Shown piece by piece: positions 30,518 to 41,900 of a DNA stretch of 64,000 nucleotides (position 1 is its first letter; the number at the start of each line of letters is the position of its first letter). This stretch comes from Apostichopus japonicus (Eukaryota > Echinodermata > Holothuroidea > Aspidochirotida > Stichopodidae): positions 9,657,001-9,721,000 of the forward strand of contig NC_092569.1 in the NCBI RefSeq assembly GCF_037975245.1, given 5' to 3'. The notes under the pieces were generated by a model. That model had not been told where the DNA came from. It searched no databases and was given only the letters and a program-made list of their open reading frames with translations. The position numbers and the translations under genes were made by a program.

Positions 30518-33468
30518 TTCACGTTATGCTGGGTACAAACGATTTCGAATTTAGATTAATAAGGGCGCCTGAAAGCAAATTTCGAAAGTGTATTTTGTTT
30601 GTATATGGCACCGAAGATAATACAATGTTTATAAATTGGTTACGGGATTTCTTAAAATATTCTCGGTTTGCTAAGATGGTCGCAATTAAAACTACTCATT
30701 AACCCAGTTGAGAACGCTAACTCAACACACTAAATATAAGCGATCTTTTACATAATGAAAATCTAAGGTTGACAAAGCATCTATATCTTCCCCTCGCAAC
30801 TTTTGTGGAGTGAAAAACTTTGCCAAAAAGCATGGCAGCAAATCAGTGACTGCAAACTTGTCTCAAAACTCCTTAAATGTTGGTATATTTTGCGAATTAT
30901 GACCGAGGGCATGTGGACAATTCATCAAGAAATAAGCTAGATGTTTGGCCACTTTATGTGTATTGGTATTCTGACACGTATATTTTGCACTGCGCACATG
31001 GATTGAAATGTAGGTTAAACACTGGCCCGAATTTCTCGATCACGCTCGGGACCAGGTACTTTAAAGGTACAAAAATACAAAAGGTACTAATTAGGTACAA
31101 AAGGTAGTAAACTCGACCCGAGTTTGTGTGACAACAGATTATATAGGCATACACTAAAATTTGTGTTATATAGTTAAGTACCACTGTACCAGGTGCTAAT
31201 CGGGTGAATTTCCACTTACCGTCATTAACTATTTGTTTGGCAAAGTTATATTAGTCAACAATACCAACTGATTAACTGTCCTTTCGACAACCCGGATTGC
31301 CAGGAAACGTCGAAGTACATATCACGCCTAGTTGTATTATGAATGAATACTGTCATGTATAACAGGGGTTCGGATTTACAACTGTGCAACCGCAATTACG
31401 TGAGTTTACTGGAAACACGATGAAGGCAAGCAACACTAATATGACGACGTTAGGTCTCATGATAAGATAATTAGTCCAAAGTCAAATGCCACCTTGAGTT
31501 TCCGTGTACATGTAGAGATTGCGCCAATTAACGTTCATAGCTTTGGTTCACATGAACAGAATACTGCCTACATCTTATCCATGTTAGTAACGCGAAATGC
31601 AAAAGATTGTATGACAAAAGTCAGGGTTGGTTTGGTCTAACATACTACAGCCTACCGTACGTATACAATAACAAGTTCCAGCTGGTACTGTGCATGTGCA
31701 TGTGTGGTGATTCTAGGCTAAAGTAAAGCTTAAGTTTAAGATCACGTTAGTATGTACTAGTAGACAGTCACAGTAATCGCCTAGGCTATTTTGCAGGTGT
31801 ATTAGTTTTAGAAAAATGAAAGCAATGAACCTAGGCAAAAGAGATACCTAGGCTTATGTTGTGAATGGCAAGGCCAGCCTTGCTTCTAATGTAAGGCGGT
31901 GTTTACCTTTGAGTTAATACTTATGTCGTGACCTTGTATATACACCAAAACAAGTCTCACACTGAGATTCAATGTTATGCACAACGATTTACTGCAATGA
32001 GTAGTCCTAGTGATGGAAACGGTCCAAAAATTTGCTCCCAGGAGCCCTTTGCTAATTTCTGTTCATTTGGCATGCAATGTAAATTGAACTCGGCCTAGCC
32101 TATACAGAAGTGCAATACATAAACCTAAAGTTACTAAAGGCTTTGCAGGCCATCAGTGATGCACATGGTAAGACTAAACAAGTGTTCGTTTAACCTTTGA
32201 ACTGATTTATACGGCAAGGCTGCAGTATATTTTTATTCACTACGGTACTTACATAACCTAAAATTGCTTTTTACATCAACATGTGATATCCCCCCCCCCC
32301 CCCCAATGGTGTATTTTGTGATCGATAAAGGTTTCTTCACTTGCAAATGTGCTTATCTGCAAGCCTTACAGTGCAAAGCCCCAATGAAGTAATTGCTTGT
32401 GAAAATGTGGTTTGCATGATTGAAGAATTCATAAAAACATTTTTGAGAGTATATTTGCATAAAATTGCTCAAATTAATCAATGGGAGACAATTTAAAATA
32501 TATTTGCTTCAAAGGCTATAAATTGTGGTGTACACATGTATTCAAGTAAATAAACGTAGCTGATTAAAACCCCTCTCGGGCAGGAACGGTAGCAAATTAT
32601 CACCAAATGTTTAACTTGAACACATCAAGATAGAAGGTACCACCAAATCAAACTACATAAGAATACACATGAATTTTTCCCCTTTATTAATTTAAAAAAA
32701 AATTCAACAAACACAAATGAGAACAATGTAAGTGATTTTTCTGGACTGTGTAGTAACGGCTTGGACCGGATTGTAATTGTTCTCAATCGAGTTCCTGTTC
32801 CCATGTGCACTAATATCTGCCAATGCAGTTCCTCTTTTGTTTTAAATTGGCAAGCTGCTTCCTTTATGGTACGGTAATAATGAATGCGTTGTTGTGGTTC
32901 GATGTACTGTAAGCAATGTAAATCGTTTTTATGTCTCTTAAAACTGTGATTCTCACTGATTTCAGGAACTTTGCAAAGCTGCTGCAACAGAATCTAACCT
33001 TCAAAGACACTCAGTGATCTCTGCAAAAGAAGGCAGTTTGGACTTGTGAGTATTTAATACCATATGGAGCATTTCATAACTGTCTACAGACCAAATATGG
33101 TACAACCATCGAGAGACTTGAAAGGATATGCATAAAGGAGTACAAACAATTCTTTAGCACCATATAAACATCTGATGTACATTTTATTCTGCAGGTCATT
33201 GGTAATCATGCCTTGTGAATATACAGTACAAAAGTTACACTTTTCAATGGAAGCCAGAGATGTTCTTAGCTGTACAAAAACACACATAGTACAACCCCGA
33301 TGATATGAGATCTGTGTATTGTGCGACCCATGGGGGTTGACTCTAGCTATATTAGCCATGTCTGTGTATATGCTATTACCATCTACAGGTAGGCTATAAG
33401 TACTCTTACATAGAGAGAGGTCTTAACTTTAACATGGATTTAATTACTTTCAGAAACCCCTAAAAGCT
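30518..33468. other. Intergenic, no gene recognised
   Basis: No exon with convincing coding character. Small frames (for example 30469-30702, 32625-32987 minus) have no family motif. TAGGCCTA-type words and a poly-C run at 32290 occur. A 5' untranslated exon of GCKR could lie here but cannot be placed. Confidence 0.4.
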
Positions 33469-34280
33469 TTTCTTCTTCTTATTATTATTATTACTATGTA
33501 TTTGATCAAGCGCTCTACCAAAGATCACAGCGCTTTACAGAAACAAATATAAACTACACAATAACAACAAACACCAACCCTAAACAAAAGCCAAAAAATA
33601 CAAATATATCTGTGCAGTAAATAAATATGTTTCAATGAGGTCACCTTTGAAGACCGAGACGGAAAGTGCCACACAGATACCCACAGGCAGCTGGTTCCAG
33701 AGACAGGGACCAATAACTTGAAAAGATTTATCACCAGTTTTATGCTTTGAGGGTGGAATCATGAGTCTGGTGGTATCAGTTGAGGAGTGGAGTCTACGTC
33801 TCAAACCATCAACATTACTTAGAGGAGCTTTATGCAAAGAAAGAAAATGTATCAGATAGCTGGGAGCCTCACCATGCAGAGATTTAAAAACATACAAAAG
33901 GATTTTGTACCTAATCCTCTCCTTAATCGGCAGTCAGTGTAGAGTACACAGAAGCTGGGAAGAGCGCTGATCACGTCCGCAATAAAAAAAAACTAACGCG
34001 CAGCTTTGTTTTGAAGGCTCTGAAATCACCTAAGATCACTTTCCCAATATATCATAACAAATTGGCCTTTAATCAATGCGCAACAGGACCAAGGCCCTCA
34101 CTGCATGGTGACAAGTATCCTGCGAAATAAACCTTCAATTTCACAAAGTTAACACTTTTACAAAAAATATTTATATGCTCAGACATGCTCATGGTGGAAT
34201 CTAAAGTGACGTCCAGGTTCCTTACAGACGATGATCTGTGAATAGAAGCATCGCCAAGCTTTAACTGAATAGTGGGCAGG
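33469..34280 (-). pseudogene. LINE reverse transcriptase C-terminal relic
   Basis: On the minus strand from 34280 down, pieces of the C-terminal half of a CR1/L2-like reverse transcriptase appear in order: SVRNLDVTLDS with MSMSEHI (about 34230), LPIKERIRYKIL (about 33940-33900), YVFKSLHGEAPSYL (33897 onward), TGDKSFQVIGPCLWNQLP, and VSVFKGDLIETYLF. The Trp expected before LPIKERIRYKIL reads TGA, and other stops and shifts are present. A short 3' region with AGCGCTTTAC-type words and an (ATT)n-like tail at 33480-33497 closes it. Same general class as the fragment at 4434-4740 but a different sequence. Confidence 0.78.
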
Positions 34281-34385
34281 GATCCTTATATGTGTGGCGA
34301 ATTCTCTTGTTGCTTCATTTCCCTTCTAGTTCCCAAGTGAGTTCCTATACTTCGTAGTGTGTATTAATACATTATTTATGTGTAT

Positions 34386-34672
34386 TAAGTACATCTTTCA
34401 TGTGTATAAGGTGCATCTTTCATGTGTATAAGGTGCATCTTTCATGTGTATTAAGAACATCGTCGTGTGTATGAAGTACATCATCGTGTGTATTAGGTAC
34501 ATCTTTGTGTGTATTAGGTACATCCTCGTGTGAATAAAGTACATCGTCTTGTGTGTTAAGTACATCGTCGTTTGTATTAAGTACATTGTCGTGTGCATTA
34601 AGTACATCGTCGTGTGCATTAAGTACATCCTTGTGTGTATTAAGAAACATCCTCGTGTGTATTAAGTATATA
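34386..34672. repeat. 21-bp minisatellite, about 13 copies
   Basis: Units resemble AAGTACATCGTCGTGTGTATT. Because 21 is a multiple of three, minus-strand frames stay open (repeats such as MYLIHTT), which is not evidence of a protein. Confidence 0.92.
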
Positions 34673-34896
34673 TACATCATTTGTCATCATAAGCCAATCA
34701 ATAGCTGGGAAGCTAAACTGTACAAGCTCTAGGGCGCTAAAAGTTCTGTACAACTAATAGCTAGGAAACTAAACTACAATTAATAGCTAGGAACTAAACT
34801 GTACAATTAATAGAGCAGCTAAACTGTAGAACTGTGAAAGGTATTTCCACGGGCTTGTCAGAGTGATTCCTGGAGGGAAAACCATCTAATTCATCT

Positions 34897-35145
34897 AAAA
34901 TACTAGGGAATTCTAAGTCTTTTAGCCTACTTCATCTTAAATACTAGGGAATACTAAGTCTTTTAGCTACGCACTTCATGTAAAATACTAGGGAATACTA
35001 AGTCTTTTAGCCTACGTACTTCATCTAATATACTACTGTAGGGAATACTAAGTCTTTTAGACTACTTCACTTAAAATAGTTAGGGAATACTAAGTCTTTT
35101 AGACTATTTCATCTAAAATACTAAGGAATACTAAGTCTGTTGGAT
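34897..35145. repeat. Minisatellite with TAGGGAATACTAAGTCTTTTAG core, 6 copies
   Basis: Six copies of about 40-52 bp, each with the core GGAATACTAAGTCTTTTAG and CTTCATCTAAAATA spacers. Preceded at 34695-34825 by shorter AATAGCTAGGAAACTAAACT repeats. Confidence 0.85.
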
Positions 35146-35872
35146 GGATATGTTAAATATCAGTCTTAGTAGCAGGAATGTGTGCAAACATCACAAGCCT
35201 GCCTTTTTTTCTTTATCATTTTGTAAGTAGTCTCAAAGAGAGAAAACTGTAACATGGATAAGGTTTCAAAAAAAGTTTCAAACAAATTATTTAAACAACA
35301 GACTATCTAAACACTGGAATACACTTCAAGGTCATCAATTATCATCATGCTCAAATTTCGAGTTTTCACTGCCCATCTCAATGTAGTCGTCCTCAACTGA
35401 GATACTTAAACATTTCACAGTACGCAGGAAATCATTTGGAGGATCAGAGCCCCTGGGAAAATAGTCTTGAAACTTCTAACATCTATTTTGATGTCAATAC
35501 TGATCATCCTTTTATAGAAAGTACAGATGCTTCAAATGGCAAACAAGTTATATATTAGGGCTATGGTCTTCTTTGCAGTTTCACTACTATTGTCTTTAAG
35601 AACTGATGTTAAGTGAGCACTCAGCTATGAGCTACAGTAGTTGCATCAATCAAAATACTTCATATCATTCACGCTGCACATTGTGTAGGCTATTCAGTTT
35701 TATGTGTTAGTGTTAGAAGTGAGTAGTATACAACCACTAACCAGTCAACATAATGTAAATAATTGCTGTCTGTCATGGTCAAGGCCAACCCAAAAGGTAA
35801 TGAATACATTGAAATTATTAGAAATAATATTACTTTGATTAAATGTATGTAATTTATTTATTTCAGATCTAA
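35146..35872. other. Immediate upstream region of GCKR
   Basis: The first coding exon has a splice acceptor (TTATTTATTTCAG ending at 35866) six bases before the ATG, so at least one untranslated exon lies further upstream. It was not identified, so the promoter is unknown. Confidence 0.45.
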
Positions 35873-35951
35873 ATGGAGGAAGCATCTACTAATCGTGTAA
35901 CAGAAGGCAGTAATCCTTTGACTTGGAATATAGACACATCAAACCCCAATG
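35873..35951 (+). CDS. GCKR: GCKR coding exon 1
   Basis: Starts at the ATG six bases after a splice acceptor and contains SNPLT, the conserved N-terminal motif of GKRP and MurQ. Ends in phase 1 at GTACGG. The start is chosen because no upstream in-frame coding continues past the acceptor. Confidence 0.85.
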
Positions 35952-38900
35952 GTACGGGCATCTTTCCTCCTTCCATATATTCTGTTGTAAAACATCCCTT
36001 TAAGCACGCACGCACTTCCTATGAATTGATAATGTATGTACAGCTTATTACTTTGGTTTAACTTGCTACACATACATAACATTTCTTGCCACCAAATTAC
36101 GCTTGCACGCACAGAAATTATCATAAGTTTGTTAGTATGCAAAAAAACATGTACCAACATGTAATCTAGACATATCTTGCTTTGGTGTACTTCAATTAAA
36201 TATGTCATCAACTGTTATGTAGAGGCCTGACTCAGATGTACATCAGGCAGTGAGTGTCACCGCTAAGAGATTTAGCATAAACATGAACACATTCATAAAA
36301 ATGAAATATGAAATGACCCTCCATGTCCACCAATACTGTACTACTGGCACAACGTCTACCTATCAAATAAAAAGGAATGCCTTTGGATTTATTTGCTTTA
36401 TAGATGTGTATGTATTCTTTTTTGGACCCTTTGTTGTCTCACTATAATATTTTGACTCTGGACATTCATGTACTGGTGGCCTAGCATGCTGTTCATATAG
36501 CCAATGTGCTATTCATCATCATGTTATTTTCATATATTTGAGTGGGTATGTAAAAAATATATCTGGGGTTTAAGGACTACTTATATGGCTAATTTGTTCA
36601 TGCACCACACTCCCATTGAGAGGGAACCGATCCATTCTTTGTCTGCGGTGCAAGGAGGCATATCATCTATGAAAGCAGGGAAAAGTACAGTCCTCACATT
36701 TTGGATGGCAGCTTTGAGGTTTTGTTTCCCATAAAATATTGATATACTGTAATTATGTGCACAATATACTATCAAACATATGTACATATGTATACATATG
36801 TACATGTGTATATATATATGTACATATGGGTGCCACCTGCTTGTATACTAGGTGCCCCTTGATTGTAAACTAGGTGCCACTTGATTGTTAACTAGGTGCC
36901 ACTTGATTGTTAACTAGGTGCTATTTGGCATTTCTTAATATACTATTGATGTACAAACTATCTTATAGCAGCAAGTTTGTTTACATATTATTCAGTGTAA
37001 TCTTTAGGGAAATAATGCATCTAATAGTGGTTGATGGTCGGGCGCTCCGAAACATTTGAAACATGCTTTCACTTGAAATATTGTCTGAGGGATCAAGGGG
37101 ATCTAGTTTCACAAGTTGTGAGGGCCATTCGACCTAGCTGGTTCCTGCCATCAACCCTGAGTGTTACGTTGCATTCAGTATGGAAACTATGAAGTATATA
37201 TCCTCTTGACCACAGATGTGTTATCAGCTGGTGCTTGACCTTTGAACTATGAATAATGATGTAAACTGCAATTTTGAGTAGGTTTATGAGTATCTGCTAT
37301 GGAGATGACGTACAGTAGGCTTTACATGAATGATTGATGTTTGAAAAGTAATAGAACTCCTTGAGGTTTTAATCATCTGCTTTGGCATGAAATAAAAAAC
37401 CAAGGTATCTTTTATGCTGAAGTGTAGTCTGGTGTGACTGTAATCGCTGTGAATACCCATTGCTATCGATCAATTAAGTAATTTACATCTTTATAGGAAA
37501 GAATTGTTGTGACATTTATAGTCACTGAATTTGGCAGAAGCAGTGAGCAGAAGAAACTAATGGACCCGTATTCTTACCAGTGGGTCTGGAACGGGGAAGG
37601 GTGAGGGTGGGACTTGGGTGTTGCTTGTTGTTTTAATGGTACTGAAAGTCTTGGTATCACATTAATTAATTAACAGGCCTTCTAACTGATAACATTGATA
37701 ATTCATGACACTCAGTTATCACATATTAAGTGTTTTTTCTGTTTGTTTTGTAGATATCGTCAGCCAAATATCGAAGTGTGACTTGGAGATATTTAAAGGA
37801 TGGATGGACCATGAGGTAATTATGTAAATGACATGTTTGATTGCAAAAACCCAAACCCTAGCCCTAACATACCCTAGTAATTACTCACGGTAGTGTTATA
37901 ATAGGACCTGGAACATTGTAAGTTAACATGTTAGTGATATGTCTGGGTTGAAAATGATAATGGTGTTATTGACTGCAAAATCTCAAGCAAATTTGTAGAC
38001 AAAAACAGCATTCAGATCAGCCACTGAAACCATGATGTCATTATCTCATGAATGTACTCCCAATGGTGAGAATTTCTACTTACTACATGATGTGCTAATG
38101 AGGCTCTCCAGCGTTCCTTCAGAGGACTCTGTTATGTTGGTCCTAATGTGCTTGAGCTATATCATAGGCGTAGGAGGCTGGGGGGCTGCAGCCCCCCCAA
38201 CCAAATTTTTTGGTAAAAATTCTGGCAATATGCTGAGAATTTTTCGGGGCACCTACTGAAAGAAGAATAATTTGCAATGTGTTTTTCAATGGTTTAACTT
38301 ATATTATTATTATCATTATTATTGTAACAACTTCCCCCATAATTCTAACCAATATGGAAAGGTGATAACATGGAAATGATTGTATGTTATTGGCATGTAA
38401 TGTAATAACCAATGAATGCCTATATGATATGCACATTAACATGTTAAAGGGGCGTATATTAGGTTATATTTTTCGGACAAGTCGTTACAGCCCCCAAATC
38501 AAATTAGGCTCCTTCGCCTATGGCTATACTGTTCACAGGATGAGCTGCAAATAGACATCATGGCTGAAAGTTGACAAATTGAAGGTTTAACTTGTGCAGT
38601 CTGGCTGAACGGAAAAGAAAAGTGCTTAAAAACACAACTTAAGGTACTTAAAATAATTAGTTTCATATGAAGCTGTGAAAATATGGTTTGAAAGACTTCC
38701 TATTCACAAAATTGTATGTACATTGTACACTAATAGTGATCAACACAAGATACCTTTATGGTCTGCAGTCAGAGACTGCAACTGGTCAAGGCACGGAACT
38801 AGATAGGATGGATAAGACAGCGCCCTCGTGGGCGTGTGGCTACAGAGCACCGTTTTGTAACCTTAAAGACTTTCTAGGTGTTACTATACTAATACTAAGT

Positions 38901-41900
38901 GAATAGATCTACTCTCTATATGACCCTGCACAGTAGTATTCTACTGCTGGTACACTAGATTTCCTCTTCATACTGTAATAGACAAACACACACTACTTAA
39001 ACAGGCTCACATCAACAACCTTTCTTGGGAATTCCCAACCATTTATAACCTTAAACACTTTTCTAGGTGTTACTGTACTAATACTAAGTGAATAGATCTT
39101 CTCTCTATATGACCCTGTACAGTAGTATTCTACTGCTGGTACACTATAGTTCCTCTACATACTGTAATAGACAAACACATACTACCTAGACAGGCTCACA
39201 TCAACAACCTTTCTTGGGAATTCCCAACCATTTATAACCTTAAACACTTTTCTAGGTGTTACTGTACTAATACTAAGTGAATAGATCTACTCTATATATG
39301 ACCCTGTATGTTAGTATTCTACTGCCGGTACACTATAGTTCCTCTATATACTGTAATAGACAAACACATACTACCTAAACAGGCTCACATACAGTAACGA
39401 CCTTTCTTGGGAATTCCCAACCATTCATAACAGTCAACAATCCATACAAGGTCTTATTGTGTGTGTAATTATGCCAGCTTGTTCTGGGTTTTGTATTAGA
39501 CAATCAATCAGCAAGGTTTACACCTTAAATGAAAGGGTCTTGATTTTATCTTTGTTTATATCAAAGTGTGCGAAAATCAACAACATCTGGTCATTAGTGA
39601 ACTGTTTTGGAGAATTATCCCAGCATATATTGAAGCTTATACCTATCAGTCTGTTTATGGATTCTTCACTTTCCTTAATAGTCACACCTCATTTACTTAC
39701 TTTTCAGTCTAGATGTAACATAAGTGTAATTGATATACTTTGAAAAAAGAAACCTTTTTATGCTTTACATGTGACAGACGAGGAAGTTTCATTCTTCATT
39801 CTGTGTCTCAGCAAGTGTCAGTGCACAGTGTGTTTCATATTTAATGTTATTTTCAGTCAAACTATACCTGTTAATCTTTCACAATAGACTATATACAATA
39901 TGATTGCAACCCTGCTCACAAAACGTCTCGACAGGATTATATAGACAATCACTGTCATTGAGATATGAAACTAAAGCCTCCTTGACCCTATTCTCATCGG
40001 GCCTACTTTCACGGTACTGACTTAATTTCAACAGGGTGCTTCGTCCTTTTTTCAATCGCAAGTTAATTGCCCAAATGGTGAATTCTTTAAAAATTGCCAT
40101 CTTTGAAAATTTTAATGACCTTTCTTGTTCAGAGACTAATTAGCCAGACGATCAACGTCAGCAACTAAGCAAACAGAAAGCATTCTTATTTATAGCATCA
40201 TTTGGTTATAACTGTCAGTTTAATGTGGTTTCTCTTCTTTGCAGAATATCTTCAGTGACAGAATATTACAGGCCTTGGAAGATACTATCCATAAAGCAAC
40301 CCAAGTATTCCAGGTTTGTAGTACCTGTATATCTATACCTGGATTGTTTTATCAGGAAGTGAACTTTCATCTCCATTCCAAACTGCAGCTTCAAGTTATG
40401 TATTAAGATGGCATGTCGTTAGTGTCAGTTTGCCATGTGTTTCACTTTCCCTAAAGTAAGTCTCAGATAGGAATACTTTTGCTTCTAACTGACACCCTCA
40501 ACAAGGAAATGGCTTTGTAGGAATTGCCAACAGCTAAGTGCTGGGTAGCTTTGTACTGTAGTTGGTAGGGCGCTGAGCCATTAACCCAGAGGTAACTGGT
40601 TTTAATCATGTTCTAAGCATTAATTTCTTTACTCTTTACCATTCAATAAAGAAATGTTATGTGATCTGTGGACACTCACTTTGGCCTGGATAGATTATTT
40701 GATGATGGGAATTGACCTGTATTCCTGAAGTCATTGTTTGGAATTCCCTTCTCCAACCAATAATATTCTACACCTTTTACAAAACACACAAGATGTTAGA
40801 CCACACATACCACCATCATGAGTTGGAGATTGAGCTCTACAAGTCTTCAACTTAAATTATATCTGGAATCAAAGCAGACAGCTTTCAATTGTGATATTAT
40901 GTCATTCAAGGAAAGTCTTGTATTCATTTTTAAATCTTCTTCAGTTGGCCTATTGAAATGACAGACCCTCAAACTTTTATAACATATTTACTTACACAGG
41001 CCATTTTGCTGTAGATAAGCAATTTTTTAACAGTCTTTTCTCTCTTACTCATTTTTTGGGGGGTGGATAGGGGATGGGGTAGGGGGGCAGGGGAGGAGGA
41101 TATTCAATCCTCAATATATTCCAGGTTGTCTTTTTATCTTTTCCAGAACCCTACAAAGTCATGCCTAGTAATGAGTGGCTGTGGAACATCGGGGAGACTT
41201 GGGTTCTATGTCAGCGTAAGTAGTTGGTCGATCCCTGGTGTGATGTTTGCTGCTGTAACTGTATAATGAGATATGTTTGAAATGTACTGCGTTAGTACAG
41301 TTACTCTATGATCTAACAGAATATGTAACACACTGAGTCTACCATGTCATGCATATTGATGAGTTGCCATGGAACATCAGGTGGGTACAAGTGTCACAAT
41401 GAATTTATTCATTGACTAAGATTATCCTAAATCTGGCTTTTTTTTTTTTTTTTTTTTACTTTTCAATAAAGTTTGTAGTGACACATGAAGGGCAAAATGC
41501 AACGATTGAGATCAATCTTATAAAAGTTCCAGATTTGGGTCAGAGAACAGAGTTAAGAAAAAACTTAAATTTTCAACTTAGGGGTGAAATGGTAAGGATG
41601 GAATAGTGAATAACTACATACAGTTGAGGACAATCCTTACATACCCATCCTCACCCCCATCCCCCCTCCCCACCTCCCCTTTGATCTATCAAGATGACCC
41701 AAACTAGTATCTAAGATACAAGACCACTTGACAGATAAAACCAATAACCAACAGTTCTGAATACATAGACTCACACTGTGAATAATATCAGAGCATACCC
41801 CACCCCTTCCCCCTCTCCACTCAGCAGTGTAATACAATGGTATAACTTTGTGCTATGATACGACGAGTATTAGTATGGATAGGGATCTTGCTTCATTCAC

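Noticed and set aside
32625-32987. 120-codon minus-strand frame upstream of GCKR
   Set aside because: No recognisable domain, no convincing splice borders, and composition like the surrounding AT-rich DNA.
34398-34680. Minus-strand frames with MYLIHTT repeats
   Set aside because: A 21-bp minisatellite stays in frame in any open reading; no other support.
39879-40100. 73-codon minus-strand frame in GCKR intron 2
   Set aside because: Looks somewhat protein-like, but no family, start context or partner exon could be identified.
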